From contig NZ_FUKN01000013.1 of NCBI RefSeq assembly GCF_900163785.1, positions 496,001 to 560,000 of the forward strand: a DNA stretch of 64,000 nt, read 5' to 3'. The translations under genes and the position numbers were made by a program. Each line of letters starts with the position of its first letter. The first letter of the stretch is position 1. Below the pieces are notes generated by a model. The model was not told the DNA's origin and did no database searches. It was given only the letters and a program-made list of their open reading frames with translations. Below, piece by piece: positions 1-9,510 of this stretch. The stretch comes from Psychrobacter sp. JB385 (lineage in GTDB: Bacteria > Pseudomonadota > Gammaproteobacteria > Pseudomonadales > Moraxellaceae).

Positions 1-31
1 GAAGGTTTAAGATAAAAGCATTGTGTAAGTA

Positions 32-496
32 TTAGTTGACGATTGTGTTGAGTGATACGGCGGCGGATTTCATGGCTGGTAATAGCTTGATATTCCAACG
101 AAGGCTACGGTATTCAGAAAACGGCACCTTAACTACTTTGCCATTTACTTTACGCATCAAAGGCATGTCAGCATAGTTCTGACCATCAGTACTGGCCTGA
201 GCGCTAGCAGGAGTGGCGTCACCTGTGAATACCATGTTGGTAGGAATTGGTAGTGCTACCATCAAATCGTTAATATCTTTATTGATAGTATTGGTATAAG
301 TTGCTTTGTATTGAATGACAGTACCTTTTGGTGCTGTGCGTACTGGCGAATAAACCGTTTTACCTTCTGCATTTTTGATAACTTGATTAGCAGTTAAATC
401 CATTTTCAAGGCATCATCAGCGTGAGCGGTACCTAATACACAGGTAGAGGCCAACGCTGCTAACAAAATGTTGGTTACAAGCTTAAATCGTTTCAT
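32..496 (-). CDS. secreted protein of unknown function, DUF11-like
   Basis: The 154-residue product begins with a clear Sec signal peptide (basic MKR start, hydrophobic stretch, probable cleavage after ...GTAHA near residue 26), so it is exported to the periplasm or beyond. The mature part contains a segment of the type found in DUF11/conserved-repeat surface proteins: a 'tYTNTiNKdInDlmValPIPtnm' style pattern, broken here by other residues, describing a beta-sandwich repeat. It follows a much larger secreted protein on the same strand, but a strong terminator at 684-713 separates them, so it probably has its own promoter in 497-680. No enzymatic motif is visible. The role is inferred only as cell-surface or envelope-associated. 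Confidence 0.7.
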   Translation of the reverse strand: MKRFKLVTNILLAALASTCVLGTAHADDALKMDLTANQVIKNAEGKTVYSPVRTAPKGTVIQYKATYTNTINKDINDLMVALPIPTNMVFTGDATPASAQASTDGQNYADMPLMRKVNGKVVKVPFSEYRSLRWNIKLLPAMKSAAVSLNTIVN

Positions 497-683
497 ATAA
501 AATCCTTGTCTCGATCGTAATGCTAATAAGGTATTAACTTACAAATCGCGGAGTAATTAACCTGAATCTGTTATAGAAAGTACGCATAAAAAATAGGTAT
601 TTTCTTCTTTGGTGATTTTCACGTAAACGATACAAATAATCACTATAAAGATGACAAAGGGCTTATTAAGGTGACCAAACGGC

Positions 684-713
684 AAAAGCCCTATCTTGGC
701 AGATAGGGCTTTT
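684..713. terminator. bidirectional intrinsic terminator
   Basis: A perfect 13-bp inverted repeat (684-696 with 701-713, 4-nt loop) is flanked by A and T runs. It lies just downstream of the large minus-strand secreted protein and ends that transcript. Confidence 0.85.
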
Positions 714-763
714 TGGCATGAAAACGAAAGCTAGTAGATTAGGTGAGAATTAATGACTGATCG

Positions 764-2797
764 CTACTGAGTGTCTACAGTAGTACCGTATTTGGTATTG
801 AAATAAAATATGCGTTTATCTCTTTTGGGCAATGTCTGAGATATGGTTCGTATCGTGCCATTTTGTCCATTGCTCAGGCCATCGTTAAACACATTGGCTT
901 CACGAGCAGGGGTAGTCAGGACTGAGGTTACAGTCGCATTATTGATCCCTTTTTTCTGTAAAATGTCTTGCATGATAAAATTATCAATAGGGATATTGGC
1001 GCGATTGGTCGCTGTAATTCTATAAGCAATGCATTGACCTGGACGTATATCAGGGTTGTCACCTTTTTCATTTAAAGCATCTTTGCTGTATTTGAGCGAA
1101 ACATCTGTCAAGGAGGTGATGTCACACTTATTTGCCGCCTGTTCTTTTTCTAATACTAAAGCTGAGTTCTCAACAATAACTCGACCAAAGTTATTGTTTG
1201 GATAGTTATAAGTAGACGATTGAAAATTAATGGACCTACTGCCGGAAGTGGTGCGTATTGGAAAAGAAGTAGAACCTTCTTTCCTTTTTTCCACTAAACA
1301 TAGGTTGGAGTATCCTGCCAATTGTGCTGCAGAAACATTGATCGAATACAACCCATTAACTGCGACTGGTTGTGAGGCAATAATTGTTCCTGAGCAATTG
1401 GTCAGATCGACCGTACTATCGTTATCAGAAATAACCGTTTCAGCATTGGGTGCCGTGTTATCGAATACGCCATTAAAGTAATTAGTGTTATTGGCATAAG
1501 GGCCAGTCACAATATCGGCATTAGAGGCATTGGCATTAGTGATGCCGCCATTGTCATTGAACACAGTGCCAGAGAAGTTATAATTGTTTACCGAGTTGGT
1601 GATAGTACAAGTGATTTCATCACCATATGTCGTATTAGCAAGTGTAAACGAGCGAGTTTTAGCGGTGGCGTTGTAAGTCATTGCAGCAGTCGGCATGACT
1701 GTGGTGCTACCAGTCGTGGCGTTGGTGCAGGTATAGGTAGCGTTATAGCTCGCTATATCACCAAGTGCTGTACCATTGATGGCTCGTTCTGTAATAGTGT
1801 AGCTTGTGTTCTCCGCTAAGGTGAGTGTAGCGCTAGTACCGTTTGTAATGGTGGAGCCTGTACCAGTGGTGGTAAAGCTGTTTGTCGCTATTGAGCCGCC
1901 AGTAGCGGTTATCTCAAATTGATCTCGTTTAGTGTCACTGTCATTCACACGGTTGCCATTAAGTGCCTTTTTGATTATCAGCTTAGGCGGTGCCAAGCAA
2001 AAATAAAAGTCAGAGTAGCCTACAGCGTGTGGGCTATTTACTTGTGAAAGTGTATTGTTGTGCTTAAGGTTTAGAGCAATATTTGCAAGATTGTAGTTCC
2101 AAGCGGCGTCTATAGTACAGCCTCCAGCACCACAATTGAGCCCTGAACGAGCTGTTACGATATCGCGAGCCGCATTTATCGTATGGAAGTTATTGTTAAA
2201 GGTTAATTGTCCTTTGCTAGAAGAGACATCCACTTGTTCAATATAAGGTACTTGTCCAGTAGCTCCAGTTGAGTCTAGGTCTTGAATTTTATATCCAGTT
2301 TTACTCGTAGATTGATTCACTTTGACGTCTAAAACGTGGTTGGTTCTAGAGGTTGCTGATACAGGAGAGTTATGAACCAAGTTGATAGCTGAATTGGTTA
2401 CACCGCTCAAGCTATCATAAAAAGGAGATTCAGCATTTGGCGGAGCACTAATGGCAGTAGTGGTTTTGTCTAGTATGTTAGAAAAAGCAATTGTGAATGT
2501 TTTATTTCCAGATGACTCTGTGAAAGTAAAACTTTTGGTGGTTTGTCCAGCTGTCCAAGTCAACGTTTGAGAAACGACAAGAGACGATGGGGTAGAAGCA
2601 GGAGGATTGGCACCAATATAATACATTTTATGATTGGCAGGACACATACCAGTTGCAGAGGTTTCATTTGATGCAAAATCAGCGCGAGCACTATTAAGAG
2701 TAAGTATCAAACTTAAAAATAGAGCAGATATGATAAAATTTAGCATTTGACTGACGTTAAGGTATTTACCCAAGATTGGATATCTATCGATACACAT
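764..2797 (-). CDS. large secreted surface protein with DUF11-type repeat
   Basis: This is a 677-residue exported protein. A long n-region (about 17 residues) precedes a hydrophobic core ending in NSARA, the likely signal peptidase site near residue 39. The first ATG (2797) has a GGGGTGG ribosome-binding sequence at good spacing. A second ATG at 2746 would give a tidier signal peptide but lacks such a site, so I keep 2797. The body is Thr/Asn/Ser-rich and built of beta-sandwich-like modules. Around residues 272-400 is a prealbumin-like fold segment starting LIIKKALNGNR. The region near residues 405-540 resembles SdrD B-type domains, and the C-terminal 130 residues resemble DUF11 (conserved repeat domain). 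There is no LPXTG or autotransporter barrel, so how it is anchored is unclear. Adhesin or S-layer-like roles are inference. Confidence 0.75.
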   Translation of the reverse strand: MCIDRYPILGKYLNVSQMLNFIISALFLSLILTLNSARADFASNETSATGMCPANHKMYYIGANPPASTPSSLVVSQTLTWTAGQTTKSFTFTESSGNKTFTIAFSNILDKTTTAISAPPNAESPFYDSLSGVTNSAINLVHNSPVSATSRTNHVLDVKVNQSTSKTGYKIQDLDSTGATGQVPYIEQVDVSSSKGQLTFNNNFHTINAARDIVTARSGLNCGAGGCTIDAAWNYNLANIALNLKHNNTLSQVNSPHAVGYSDFYFCLAPPKLIIKKALNGNRVNDSDTKRDQFEITATGGSIATNSFTTTGTGSTITNGTSATLTLAENTSYTITERAINGTALGDIASYNATYTCTNATTGSTTVMPTAAMTYNATAKTRSFTLANTTYGDEITCTITNSVNNYNFSGTVFNDNGGITNANASNADIVTGPYANNTNYFNGVFDNTAPNAETVISDNDSTVDLTNCSGTIIASQPVAVNGLYSINVSAAQLAGYSNLCLVEKRKEGSTSFPIRTTSGSRSINFQSSTYNYPNNNFGRVIVENSALVLEKEQAANKCDITSLTDVSLKYSKDALNEKGDNPDIRPGQCIAYRITATNRANIPIDNFIMQDILQKKGINNATVTSVLTTPAREANVFNDGLSNGQNGTIRTISQTLPKRDKRIFYFNTKYGTTVDTQ

Positions 2798-3390
2798 CTA
2801 ACCACCCCGATCCAAGTTTGTATCAAATAAAAATTACTGTGTAAGAAAAGTAAAGATTAGTAATTTTTATTAACTTAATATATCTAAGATCAGTATCAAA
2901 AGCTTTTTAAAAAGGACGAAAGGTTCATATAGTGCGATGAGTAACCATAGAATTATCAATTCCATTGTAAGTTGATAAGCCTATAAATATTTACCTAATC
3001 ACTAATCAATATTTATTTCAAAAATACTTGTCATATCACCATTTCTTTATAGTTATAAACAACTGTGGCATAAACGCCTATAATAAAGGGTTATTATCGT
3101 TTGATGGTTGATTATAGGAGCTAGGCTGAGAGCGTATTTTACTATCTGATTATTCAGTTAGCATACGATATATAGATGCACAGTAGTACCGTTTTTACTT
3201 TAATTACGTTGGATGCCCAAGATTATGAAATGATCAAATGCAGCCGTATACATGCAGAATACTGAATGTAATTTCTTGAATTAACAAGGAAGTCATTGAG
3301 CAAACCATTCCCTTAAGACAGTATTGAACAATACTTCGACTTAACAACATCCTGTTTTTAGGCAGGGCTGACTGACAGAAAAGGACAGTA
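2798..3390. other. long intergenic region upstream of aceE
   Basis: About 590 bp lie between the divergently transcribed surface-protein gene and aceE. The region is A+T-rich and contains no convincing ORF. It must hold the promoters of both genes. The only structured element I can point to is the short inverted repeat at 3320-3335. Confidence 0.6.
3320..3335. promoter_or_regulatory. inverted repeat, possible operator upstream of aceE
   Basis: AGTATTG-AA-CAATACT is a perfect 7-bp inverted repeat with a 2-nt centre, 55 bp before the aceE start. It has the size of a dimeric repressor site. It does not match the E. coli PdhR consensus, so the regulator is unknown. Confidence 0.35.
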
Positions 3391-6207
3391 ATGATGAATT
3401 ATTATAAGGATGCTGATAGCACCGAAACCCAAGAATGGCTTCAAGCCTTTGAGTCTGTTCTCAAGCATGCAGACAAGGATCGTGCTCAGTTTTTATTAAA
3501 AGCGCTATACAATATGGCGGTTCAAGAGGGGTTACCATTTAACCGCCTCGATACAGCCTATATCAATAGTATCGCTGTTGAAGATGAGCCAATGTACCCA
3601 GGTGATCTGGGTATGGAGCGTAAGATTCGTGCATTGATTCGCTATAACGCTTTGGCAATGGTTATGCGCGCTAATAAAAATGATGATGATTTAGGTGGCC
3701 ACCTAGCGTCATTTGCTTCTAGCGCCACGCTTTATGAAACAGGATTTAACCATTTCTTCCGCGCAGCAAGTGATCACTTCGGTGGTGACATGATTTATTA
3801 TCAAGGTCACTCAGCACCAGGTATCTATGCGCGATCTTATTTAGAAGGCCGTTTGACAGAAGATCAGCTTGATAACTTCCGCCGCGAAGTGGGTGGTAAA
3901 GGCTTATCAAGCTATCCACATCCATATTTGATGCCTGATTACTGGCAGTTCCCAACGGTATCCATGGGCCTAGGTCCGATCATGTCGATCTACCATGCTC
4001 ACGTGCATCGTTATATGGAAAACCGTAAACTGTTAGAAAAAGAAGGCCGTAAAATTTGGGCATTCTTGGGTGATGGTGAGACGGATGAGCCAGAAAGCTT
4101 GGGTGCAATCTCTCTTGCTGGTCGTGAGAAGTTGGACAATCTGATTTGGGTCGTTAACTGTAATTTGCAGCGTCTTGATGGTCCAGTACGTGGTAATGGT
4201 AAAATTATCCAAGAGCTAGAGTCAGTATTCCGCGGTGCGGGCTGGCGTGTGATTAAAGTCATTTGGGGTGGTAAATGGGATAGCCTGCTTGCCAATGATG
4301 ATACGGGTGTTCTCAAACATCGTATGGAAGAAGTGGTCGATGGTGAGTACCAGCTATACGAAGCGCGTACGCCTGAATTTACTCGCAAAGAATTCTTCGG
4401 TAAATATCCTGAATTAAAAGAGATGGCTGATGCATTGACTGATGAAGATATTGCACGCCTAAACCGTGGTGGTCATGATCCACAAAAAGTGTATGCTGCG
4501 TTTAGCGAAGCGATGAAAACTAAAGGTCAGCCGACGGTCGTATTGGTCAAAACTGTCAAAGGTTATGGCTTGTCCAGCACAACACAAGCGGTCAATAAAT
4601 CGCATCAAATCAAGAAACTTGATCAAGAGGCGCTCGTTTATTTCCGTGATCGTTTCGATTTACCATTTACCGATGAGCAATTAGAGACCCTACCATTCTA
4701 CCGTCCTGAAGAGGATTCGGCAGAAATGAAATACTTGAAAGGTCGCCGCGAAGCATTGGGTGGTCATCTACCAAATCGTCGCAGTGGTCACATTCCATTG
4801 AGCATTCCTGAACTGTCAATATTCGATCGCGTCTTAAAAGGCAGTAATGGCAAAGAACAATCAACGACGATGGTATTTGTACGTCTGCTATCAGCCATGC
4901 TGAAAAACAAAGACATCCAAGATCGCGTCGTACCAATCGTACCAGACGAAGCGCGTACCTTTGGTTTGGAAGGCATGTTCCGTCAACTCGGCATTTACTC
5001 TGCGGTTGGACAAAAATACACACCAGAAGATAGCGAAGCCTTGATGGGCTATAAAGAAGCCATCGATGGTCATATGTTAGAAGAAGGCATCAACGAAGCG
5101 GGTGCAATGAGTACTTGGATTGCCTTAGCAACCAGTTATTCTGTGAACGCGCTACCAATGATTCCGATGTATATCTATTATTCAATGTTTGGTTTCCAGC
5201 GCATAGGTGATTTGGCGTGGGCGGCAGGCGATTGTCAAGCGCAAGGCTTCTTACTAGGTGCCACTGCGGGTCGTACGACTCTGAATGGCGAAGGCTTGCA
5301 GCATCAGGATGGTCATTCACAGATTCTATTTAACGTGGTACCAAACTGCGTGACTTATGATCCTTGCTATGGTTATGAGCTGGCTGTTGTCGTACATGAT
5401 GGTCTACGCCGTATGTATGGAGAAGGCGAACGCGTTTATTATTACCTAACGCTAATGAACGAAAACTACGACCAGCCTGCAATGCCAGAAGGTGCTGAGG
5501 AAGGTATCAAACGCGGTATGTATTTGTTAGAAGACAACGGTTCAACTCAGGTACAGCTATTGGGCTCGGGCGTAATCTTACGTGAAGTACAAAAAGCCGC
5601 TAAGATTCTAAAAGATGAGTTCAATATCACATCAAACGTTTGGAGTGTGACCAGCTTTAACGAGTTGACTCGTGATGGTATGGTCTGTGACGACTACAAC
5701 CGTCTACACCCAATGGACGAAGAAAAAGTGCCATGGGTTACTGAGCAATTAGCACCGCACGAAGGTATTGTAGTTGCAGCAACTGATTATATGCGCAACT
5801 ACTCAGAGCAGATCCGTGCTTGGTTACCGGACAATCGTCCTTATACCACACTTGGTACTGACGGTTATGGCCGTTCTGATACTCGTGAAAACTTACGCAG
5901 CTTCTTTAACGTTGATGCAGCTCACATCGTTGTTGCTACGCTTAAGCGCTTAGCAGATGAAGGCGAAGTGGAAATGCGTTTGGTGAAAGATGCGATTTCA
6001 AGTTTAGGTATTGATGTGGATCAGCCACCTGCATGGCACCAACAGTCTTATTATGATCATTCTCCAGATGCACCAGCACCAGGCAAAGTAAACCCAAGTC
6101 CTGTACCTGAGTTTGTCGCTGAAGACGATGAAGAAATCAGCAATGAAGGTCGTGCTGAAGATCAAGCGGATGCAACTTTACTCAATGACGGCGATGTCAA
6201 AGAATAA
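3391..6207 (+). CDS. aceE: pyruvate dehydrogenase E1 component (homodimeric)
   Basis: This is the thiamine-diphosphate-dependent decarboxylase of the pyruvate dehydrogenase complex. It converts pyruvate to CO2 and acetyl groups passed to the E2 lipoyl domains. The 938-residue product has the single-chain E1p architecture. The ThDP/Mg motif runs from GDGETDEPES (G227 onward) to VVNCNLQRLDGPV, and the central and C-terminal transketolase-like domains carry GLQHQDGHSQ and related motifs. The translation start is an ATGATG pair preceded by AAGGA. Compared with the roughly 890-residue E. coli enzyme it has an acidic Asp/Glu-rich tail of about 45 residues after the last conserved domain. aceF follows after 24 bp, so the two are co-transcribed. 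No lpd gene is in the window. Confidence 0.97.
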   Translation: MMNYYKDADSTETQEWLQAFESVLKHADKDRAQFLLKALYNMAVQEGLPFNRLDTAYINSIAVEDEPMYPGDLGMERKIRALIRYNALAMVMRANKNDDDLGGHLASFASSATLYETGFNHFFRAASDHFGGDMIYYQGHSAPGIYARSYLEGRLTEDQLDNFRREVGGKGLSSYPHPYLMPDYWQFPTVSMGLGPIMSIYHAHVHRYMENRKLLEKEGRKIWAFLGDGETDEPESLGAISLAGREKLDNLIWVVNCNLQRLDGPVRGNGKIIQELESVFRGAGWRVIKVIWGGKWDSLLANDDTGVLKHRMEEVVDGEYQLYEARTPEFTRKEFFGKYPELKEMADALTDEDIARLNRGGHDPQKVYAAFSEAMKTKGQPTVVLVKTVKGYGLSSTTQAVNKSHQIKKLDQEALVYFRDRFDLPFTDEQLETLPFYRPEEDSAEMKYLKGRREALGGHLPNRRSGHIPLSIPELSIFDRVLKGSNGKEQSTTMVFVRLLSAMLKNKDIQDRVVPIVPDEARTFGLEGMFRQLGIYSAVGQKYTPEDSEALMGYKEAIDGHMLEEGINEAGAMSTWIALATSYSVNALPMIPMYIYYSMFGFQRIGDLAWAAGDCQAQGFLLGATAGRTTLNGEGLQHQDGHSQILFNVVPNCVTYDPCYGYELAVVVHDGLRRMYGEGERVYYYLTLMNENYDQPAMPEGAEEGIKRGMYLLEDNGSTQVQLLGSGVILREVQKAAKILKDEFNITSNVWSVTSFNELTRDGMVCDDYNRLHPMDEEKVPWVTEQLAPHEGIVVAATDYMRNYSEQIRAWLPDNRPYTTLGTDGYGRSDTRENLRSFFNVDAAHIVVATLKRLADEGEVEMRLVKDAISSLGIDVDQPPAWHQQSYYDHSPDAPAPGKVNPSPVPEFVAEDDEEISNEGRAEDQADATLLNDGDVKE

Positions 6208-6231
6208 TAATCATAAGACTAGGAGATAAAC

Positions 6232-7917
6232 ATGGATATTAAAGCCCCCGATTTGGGTGTCGATAGCGCCGAAGTCAGCGAAATTATGGTAGCAGTGGGT
6301 GATGTTATCGCAAAAGATGACAACATTGTTTTGCTAGAGTCTGATAAAGCTTCGGTTGAAGTACCAAGCTCTGCGGCTGGTAAAGTCACCAAAATCAGCG
6401 TTGCTATTGGCGATCAAGTTAGCGAAGGCATGGTATTGATTGAACTTGAGAGTGCTGAGGCAAGTGACAATGCTGACGACAATGCCGAAGAAGTAACTGA
6501 TTCAGAACAAGCAGACGAGAGTACTGAAGACGCACCTGTTGAAGAGGATGCAGAGGAAGAGGCGACTGATGATACTAGTGAAGGCGCATCGACAACCCAT
6601 GCACTGCCAGATATAGGCGTTGACGAAGCGCAAGTGGCTGAAATCATGGTGAGTGTAGGTGATACGGTCAGTGCTGATGAGTCCATCTTACTGATTGAGT
6701 CGGATAAAGCCTCTGTCGAAGTGCCTGCACCAGAAGCAGGCGTGGTCGAAAAAATCTTGGTAAATGCTGGTGACACTGTTGCTAATGGTCAAGACTTTAT
6801 CGTCATTAAAGCGGCAGGTAGTTCTAAGGCAAAACCAAAAGCGGACACTGCTAAAAAAGCGGATAAACCTGCACCAAAAGCTGACGCTAAATCACAGCCA
6901 GCTCCAACAGGCGAGCCAAAGCAAGCACCTGCACCGACCTCAACTGCGGCATCTACTGATAAAAAATTGACCGAAGCACAAGTCAATGAAAAGCTTGCAG
7001 ATGTATATGCAGGCCCTGCTGTACGTAAACTGGCGCGTCAACTAGGTGTTGATATTACACAGGTAAATGGCTCAGCACTGAACGATCGTATTCTAAAAGA
7101 GGATTTGTTTGCGCATGTCAAAAACCGTTTGACCACCCAGCAAGCCGCGCCAGCTGCTCAGGGTGCTGTTAGCTCAGGACTGCCAAAGCTACCTGACATG
7201 AGTAATACTGAGATTTGGGGTGAGACGGAAACGCAAGATCTTAGCCGTCTTCAAAAAGTCTCGATACCTCAGCTTAACTATAATACGTTATTGCCACAAG
7301 TTACTCAGTTCGATTTGTCTGATATTACAGAGACTGAAAAACTGCGCGGTGAGCTAAAAGGTGGTATGAAAGCTGAAGGTATTGGCCTGACTATTTTGGC
7401 CTTTATTGTTAAAGCAACTGCTTACGCTTTGACCCAACACCCACGCTTTAACAGTCATTTGAGTGATGACAATACACAAGTGATTTTGCGTAAGAGCGTT
7501 AATATGGGTATTGCGGTTGCGACTGATGACGGCCTAGTGGTTCCTGTGATTAAAAACGCACAGGACAAAGGTATCAAGCAGATCGCCATCGAAATTGGTG
7601 AGTTGGCAGTCAAAGCGCGTGATAAAAAGCTCACTACTAAAGATATGCAAGGTGCTAGCTTTACTATCTCAAGTCAAGGCATCCTAGGTGGTACGGCATT
7701 CACACCACTCGTTAACTGGCCACAAGTGGGTATCTTGGGTGCATCAGAAGCGACCATGCAGCCTGTTTGGAATGCGGCTAAGCAAACTTTTGAGCCACGC
7801 TTGATGCTGCCATTGTCATTGTCTTATGATCATCGTGTTATCAACGGTGCTGATGCAGCGGTGTTTACCCGCTATGTCGCTACCTTATTGGCTGATCCGC
7901 GTCGTATTTTACTCTAG
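6232..7917 (+). CDS. aceF: pyruvate dehydrogenase E2, dihydrolipoamide acetyltransferase
   Basis: This is the core acyltransferase of the pyruvate dehydrogenase complex, moving acetyl from lipoamide to CoA. The 561 residues comprise two lipoyl domains with lipoylation lysines K39 and K159 in ESDKASVEV motifs, an acidic Glu/Asp-rich linker between them, and an Ala/Pro/Lys-rich flexible linker. A peripheral-subunit-binding domain (about 259-296) and the catalytic domain follow. The active-site histidine is H534 in SYDHRVING. The usual Asp of the HxxxDG motif is Asn (N538), as is known for the Azotobacter/Pseudomonas type of E2p, so this is not a defect. AGGAGA precedes the ATG. A terminator follows at 7951-7980. 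Confidence 0.97.
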   Translation: MDIKAPDLGVDSAEVSEIMVAVGDVIAKDDNIVLLESDKASVEVPSSAAGKVTKISVAIGDQVSEGMVLIELESAEASDNADDNAEEVTDSEQADESTEDAPVEEDAEEEATDDTSEGASTTHALPDIGVDEAQVAEIMVSVGDTVSADESILLIESDKASVEVPAPEAGVVEKILVNAGDTVANGQDFIVIKAAGSSKAKPKADTAKKADKPAPKADAKSQPAPTGEPKQAPAPTSTAASTDKKLTEAQVNEKLADVYAGPAVRKLARQLGVDITQVNGSALNDRILKEDLFAHVKNRLTTQQAAPAAQGAVSSGLPKLPDMSNTEIWGETETQDLSRLQKVSIPQLNYNTLLPQVTQFDLSDITETEKLRGELKGGMKAEGIGLTILAFIVKATAYALTQHPRFNSHLSDDNTQVILRKSVNMGIAVATDDGLVVPVIKNAQDKGIKQIAIEIGELAVKARDKKLTTKDMQGASFTISSQGILGGTAFTPLVNWPQVGILGASEATMQPVWNAAKQTFEPRLMLPLSLSYDHRVINGADAAVFTRYVATLLADPRRILL

Positions 7918-7950
7918 GTTTACGTCTCAGCTCATAGCATAATTGATTTA

Positions 7951-7980
7951 AAAAAAGACTGTCTACGGATGGTCTTTTTT
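7951..7980 (+). terminator. intrinsic terminator of aceEF
   Basis: A 9-bp A/T-flanked stem (7951-7959 with 7972-7980) ends in a T run, 33 bp after the aceF stop codon. Confidence 0.8.
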
Positions 7981-8021
7981 TATGCTTGAGCGTTTTTTTG
8001 GAAACCATCATAAGCAGCAAT

Positions 8022-8047
8022 AAAAAAGCCAGCTATCAAGCTGACTT
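8022..8047 (-). terminator. intrinsic terminator of the OmpW-like gene
   Basis: AAGCCAGCT/AGCTGACTT (one mismatch, 4-nt loop) is followed on the minus strand by a T run at 8022-8027. It sits 30 bp past the stop of the OmpW-like gene. Confidence 0.7.
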
Positions 8048-8077
8048 CTTTATTTACGCTATGTCATCTTGGGTGTA

Positions 8078-8722
8078 TTAGAACTGTTTAACAAATGCCA
8101 CGCCATATACCCAAGGGCTAATATCAACTTCACCAACATCCAGCGTTTTACCCGCAACGTCTACACTTGCGTCTGTCTTGATATCCATATAGCGAGCATC
8201 AATACGAAAAGATTCAGTCGGCTTAAAAGGAATATCCAGACCAATATGACCAGCAACGCCAACACTGTCATCCAGTTTTAAATTTTCATAAGTGTCGCTA
8301 TAGATTTTTTCTTTAAAAAAAGTTGTGTAGTTCACACCGACGCCAACAAAAGGTTTTACATTCATAGGCATATTATAGCCGTCAAAATGATATTGTAGAG
8401 ATAGAGTAGGCGGTAGATGCTGAGTCTTTGCATCAATCGTGGTGTTACCAGCTGTCAAAGTAATATCATGGTGAAATGGAATGGCTGCTAATAGCTCGAC
8501 TCCCACGTTGTTCGCAATGAAATACTCGCCACTGATGGTTGGACGGATGTCACTATCTACATCAACATCTATGGCGCCATTTGCAAGAGTACCATTATTA
8601 CTCTTAGGGTCGACCATATGGGCACCAGCAGCCACTGACCAAGTACCAGCAGGGATTGCAAAAGCAGTATTCACGGTCAATGCAGCAATAGTAGCTAAAA
8701 CTAGGGATTGTAGTTTCATCAT
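8078..8722 (-). CDS. ompW: OmpW family outer membrane protein
   Basis: OmpW proteins are small eight-stranded outer-membrane barrels thought to pass hydrophobic molecules. The start chosen is the ATGATG at 8722, because GAGGAA lies just upstream and the resulting 214-residue protein opens with a clean signal peptide (MMKLQSLVLA... ending TAFA). An in-frame ATG at 8776 would add 18 residues that spoil it. Mature features include GTWSVAAGAHMVDPKSNNG near the N-terminus, alternating beta strands, GVGVNYTTFF, and a terminal Phe (VAFVKQF) as needed for BAM-mediated assembly. These match the OmpW/AlkL family. The gene has its own terminator and a long upstream region, so it is monocistronic. Confidence 0.88.
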   Translation of the reverse strand: MMKLQSLVLATIAALTVNTAFAIPAGTWSVAAGAHMVDPKSNNGTLANGAIDVDVDSDIRPTISGEYFIANNVGVELLAAIPFHHDITLTAGNTTIDAKTQHLPPTLSLQYHFDGYNMPMNVKPFVGVGVNYTTFFKEKIYSDTYENLKLDDSVGVAGHIGLDIPFKPTESFRIDARYMDIKTDASVDVAGKTLDVGEVDISPWVYGVAFVKQF

Positions 8723-9119
8723 TGTATTCCTCAATATAATAGATGGTTTCGGTAGAGATCTAATGAGGGATGGCATTAGCTACCGATACACAATGTTATG
8801 ATTATTCACTAAGGTGTAACATTGTGATCATATTATAGTACAAAACCATGTTAATAGTAAGGTTTTATGGATGTGTTTGAGACGGTTTTATTCAGTAGAT
8901 AAAGAAAAACGAGATTTTAGTCAAAAAAATTGGGCGTTTTCATAGAATTGGTTATCATAGAGCAAGGATAGTTGCCTCTATTACACCATAAGCCCATAAG
9001 GTATAACGGTCATTGTTTGCATATAAAGCCCCAAAACTGAAATGCTGATTTTAAATTCAGTCAGATTTACCTAATACTCTTTGGATTGATAATTATGTTA
9101 TAAAAAAGGCGTATATATT
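8723..9119. other. intergenic region between divergent genes
   Basis: About 400 bp of A+T-rich sequence must contain the ompW promoter and perhaps one for the small zinc-ribbon gene. I see no structured RNA, strong inverted repeat or ORF in it. Confidence 0.5.
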
Positions 9120-9347
9120 ATGCTTGGCTACTGTAGTAATTCTCCACTACGCTGTGAAAAAGCACGTTCTATGGAAACATTGAATCAGGTAGATTCGTGT
9201 TGTCCTAAATGTCATCTATTTTTACTGCCTGCCCAAGATATAAGCGAGCAATTACGCGTAGAGGAAAAGGTGCTACAGTCTGCTATTTTACTCATTGCAT
9301 TCATATTATTCACATCTGCCTATATTTATTATTCAAATTTTGTATAA
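9120..9347 (+). CDS. small zinc-ribbon-like single-pass membrane protein
   Basis: This is a 75-residue ORF with features that argue for a real gene. Five cysteines are placed as C5, C12, C27, C28 and C31, and C28PKC31 forms a zinc-knuckle half. With C5/C12 a four-cysteine metal site is plausible. A single hydrophobic helix (about residues 52-72) ends the protein. An AAGG sequence lies about 10 bp before the ATG. It precedes a potassium channel that also carries a CxxC zinc-knuckle, but a promoter-like pair between them suggests separate transcription. I do not recognise a named family. Metal binding and membrane anchoring are inferred from the pattern alone. Confidence 0.55.
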   Translation: MLGYCSNSPLRCEKARSMETLNQVDSCCPKCHLFLLPAQDISEQLRVEEKVLQSAILLIAFILFTSAYIYYSNFV

Positions 9348-9357
9348 TCAATGACGT

Positions 9358-9387
9358 TTGACACAAATGAATAGAGCTATGTATTAC
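9358..9387 (+). promoter_or_regulatory. candidate sigma-70 promoter for the potassium channel gene
   Basis: TTGACA (9358-9363) is spaced 18 bp from TATTAC (9382-9387), about 120 bp before the channel start codon. The -35 is a perfect match and the -10 matches at four of six positions. No experimental support. Confidence 0.4.
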
Positions 9388-9510
9388 TAATGTCCTTTAA
9401 CGTAGTAGCAGATGCTTGGCATCAGCGATGACTACGCTAAAACCCAAAGAATATATTGACGGTATATGTTGTATTGACATAAGACCAGCGTATTACCAAT
9501 TAGGGATGTC

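Noticed and set aside
601-640. TTTTCACGTAAACG as a parS-like site
   Set aside because: At least five of sixteen positions differ from the parS consensus and the match is not palindromic.
6414-6776. Reverse-strand ORF of 120 codons in aceF
   Set aside because: Ser/Ala-rich mirror of the Glu/Asp-rich lipoyl region; no ribosome-binding site and no family features.
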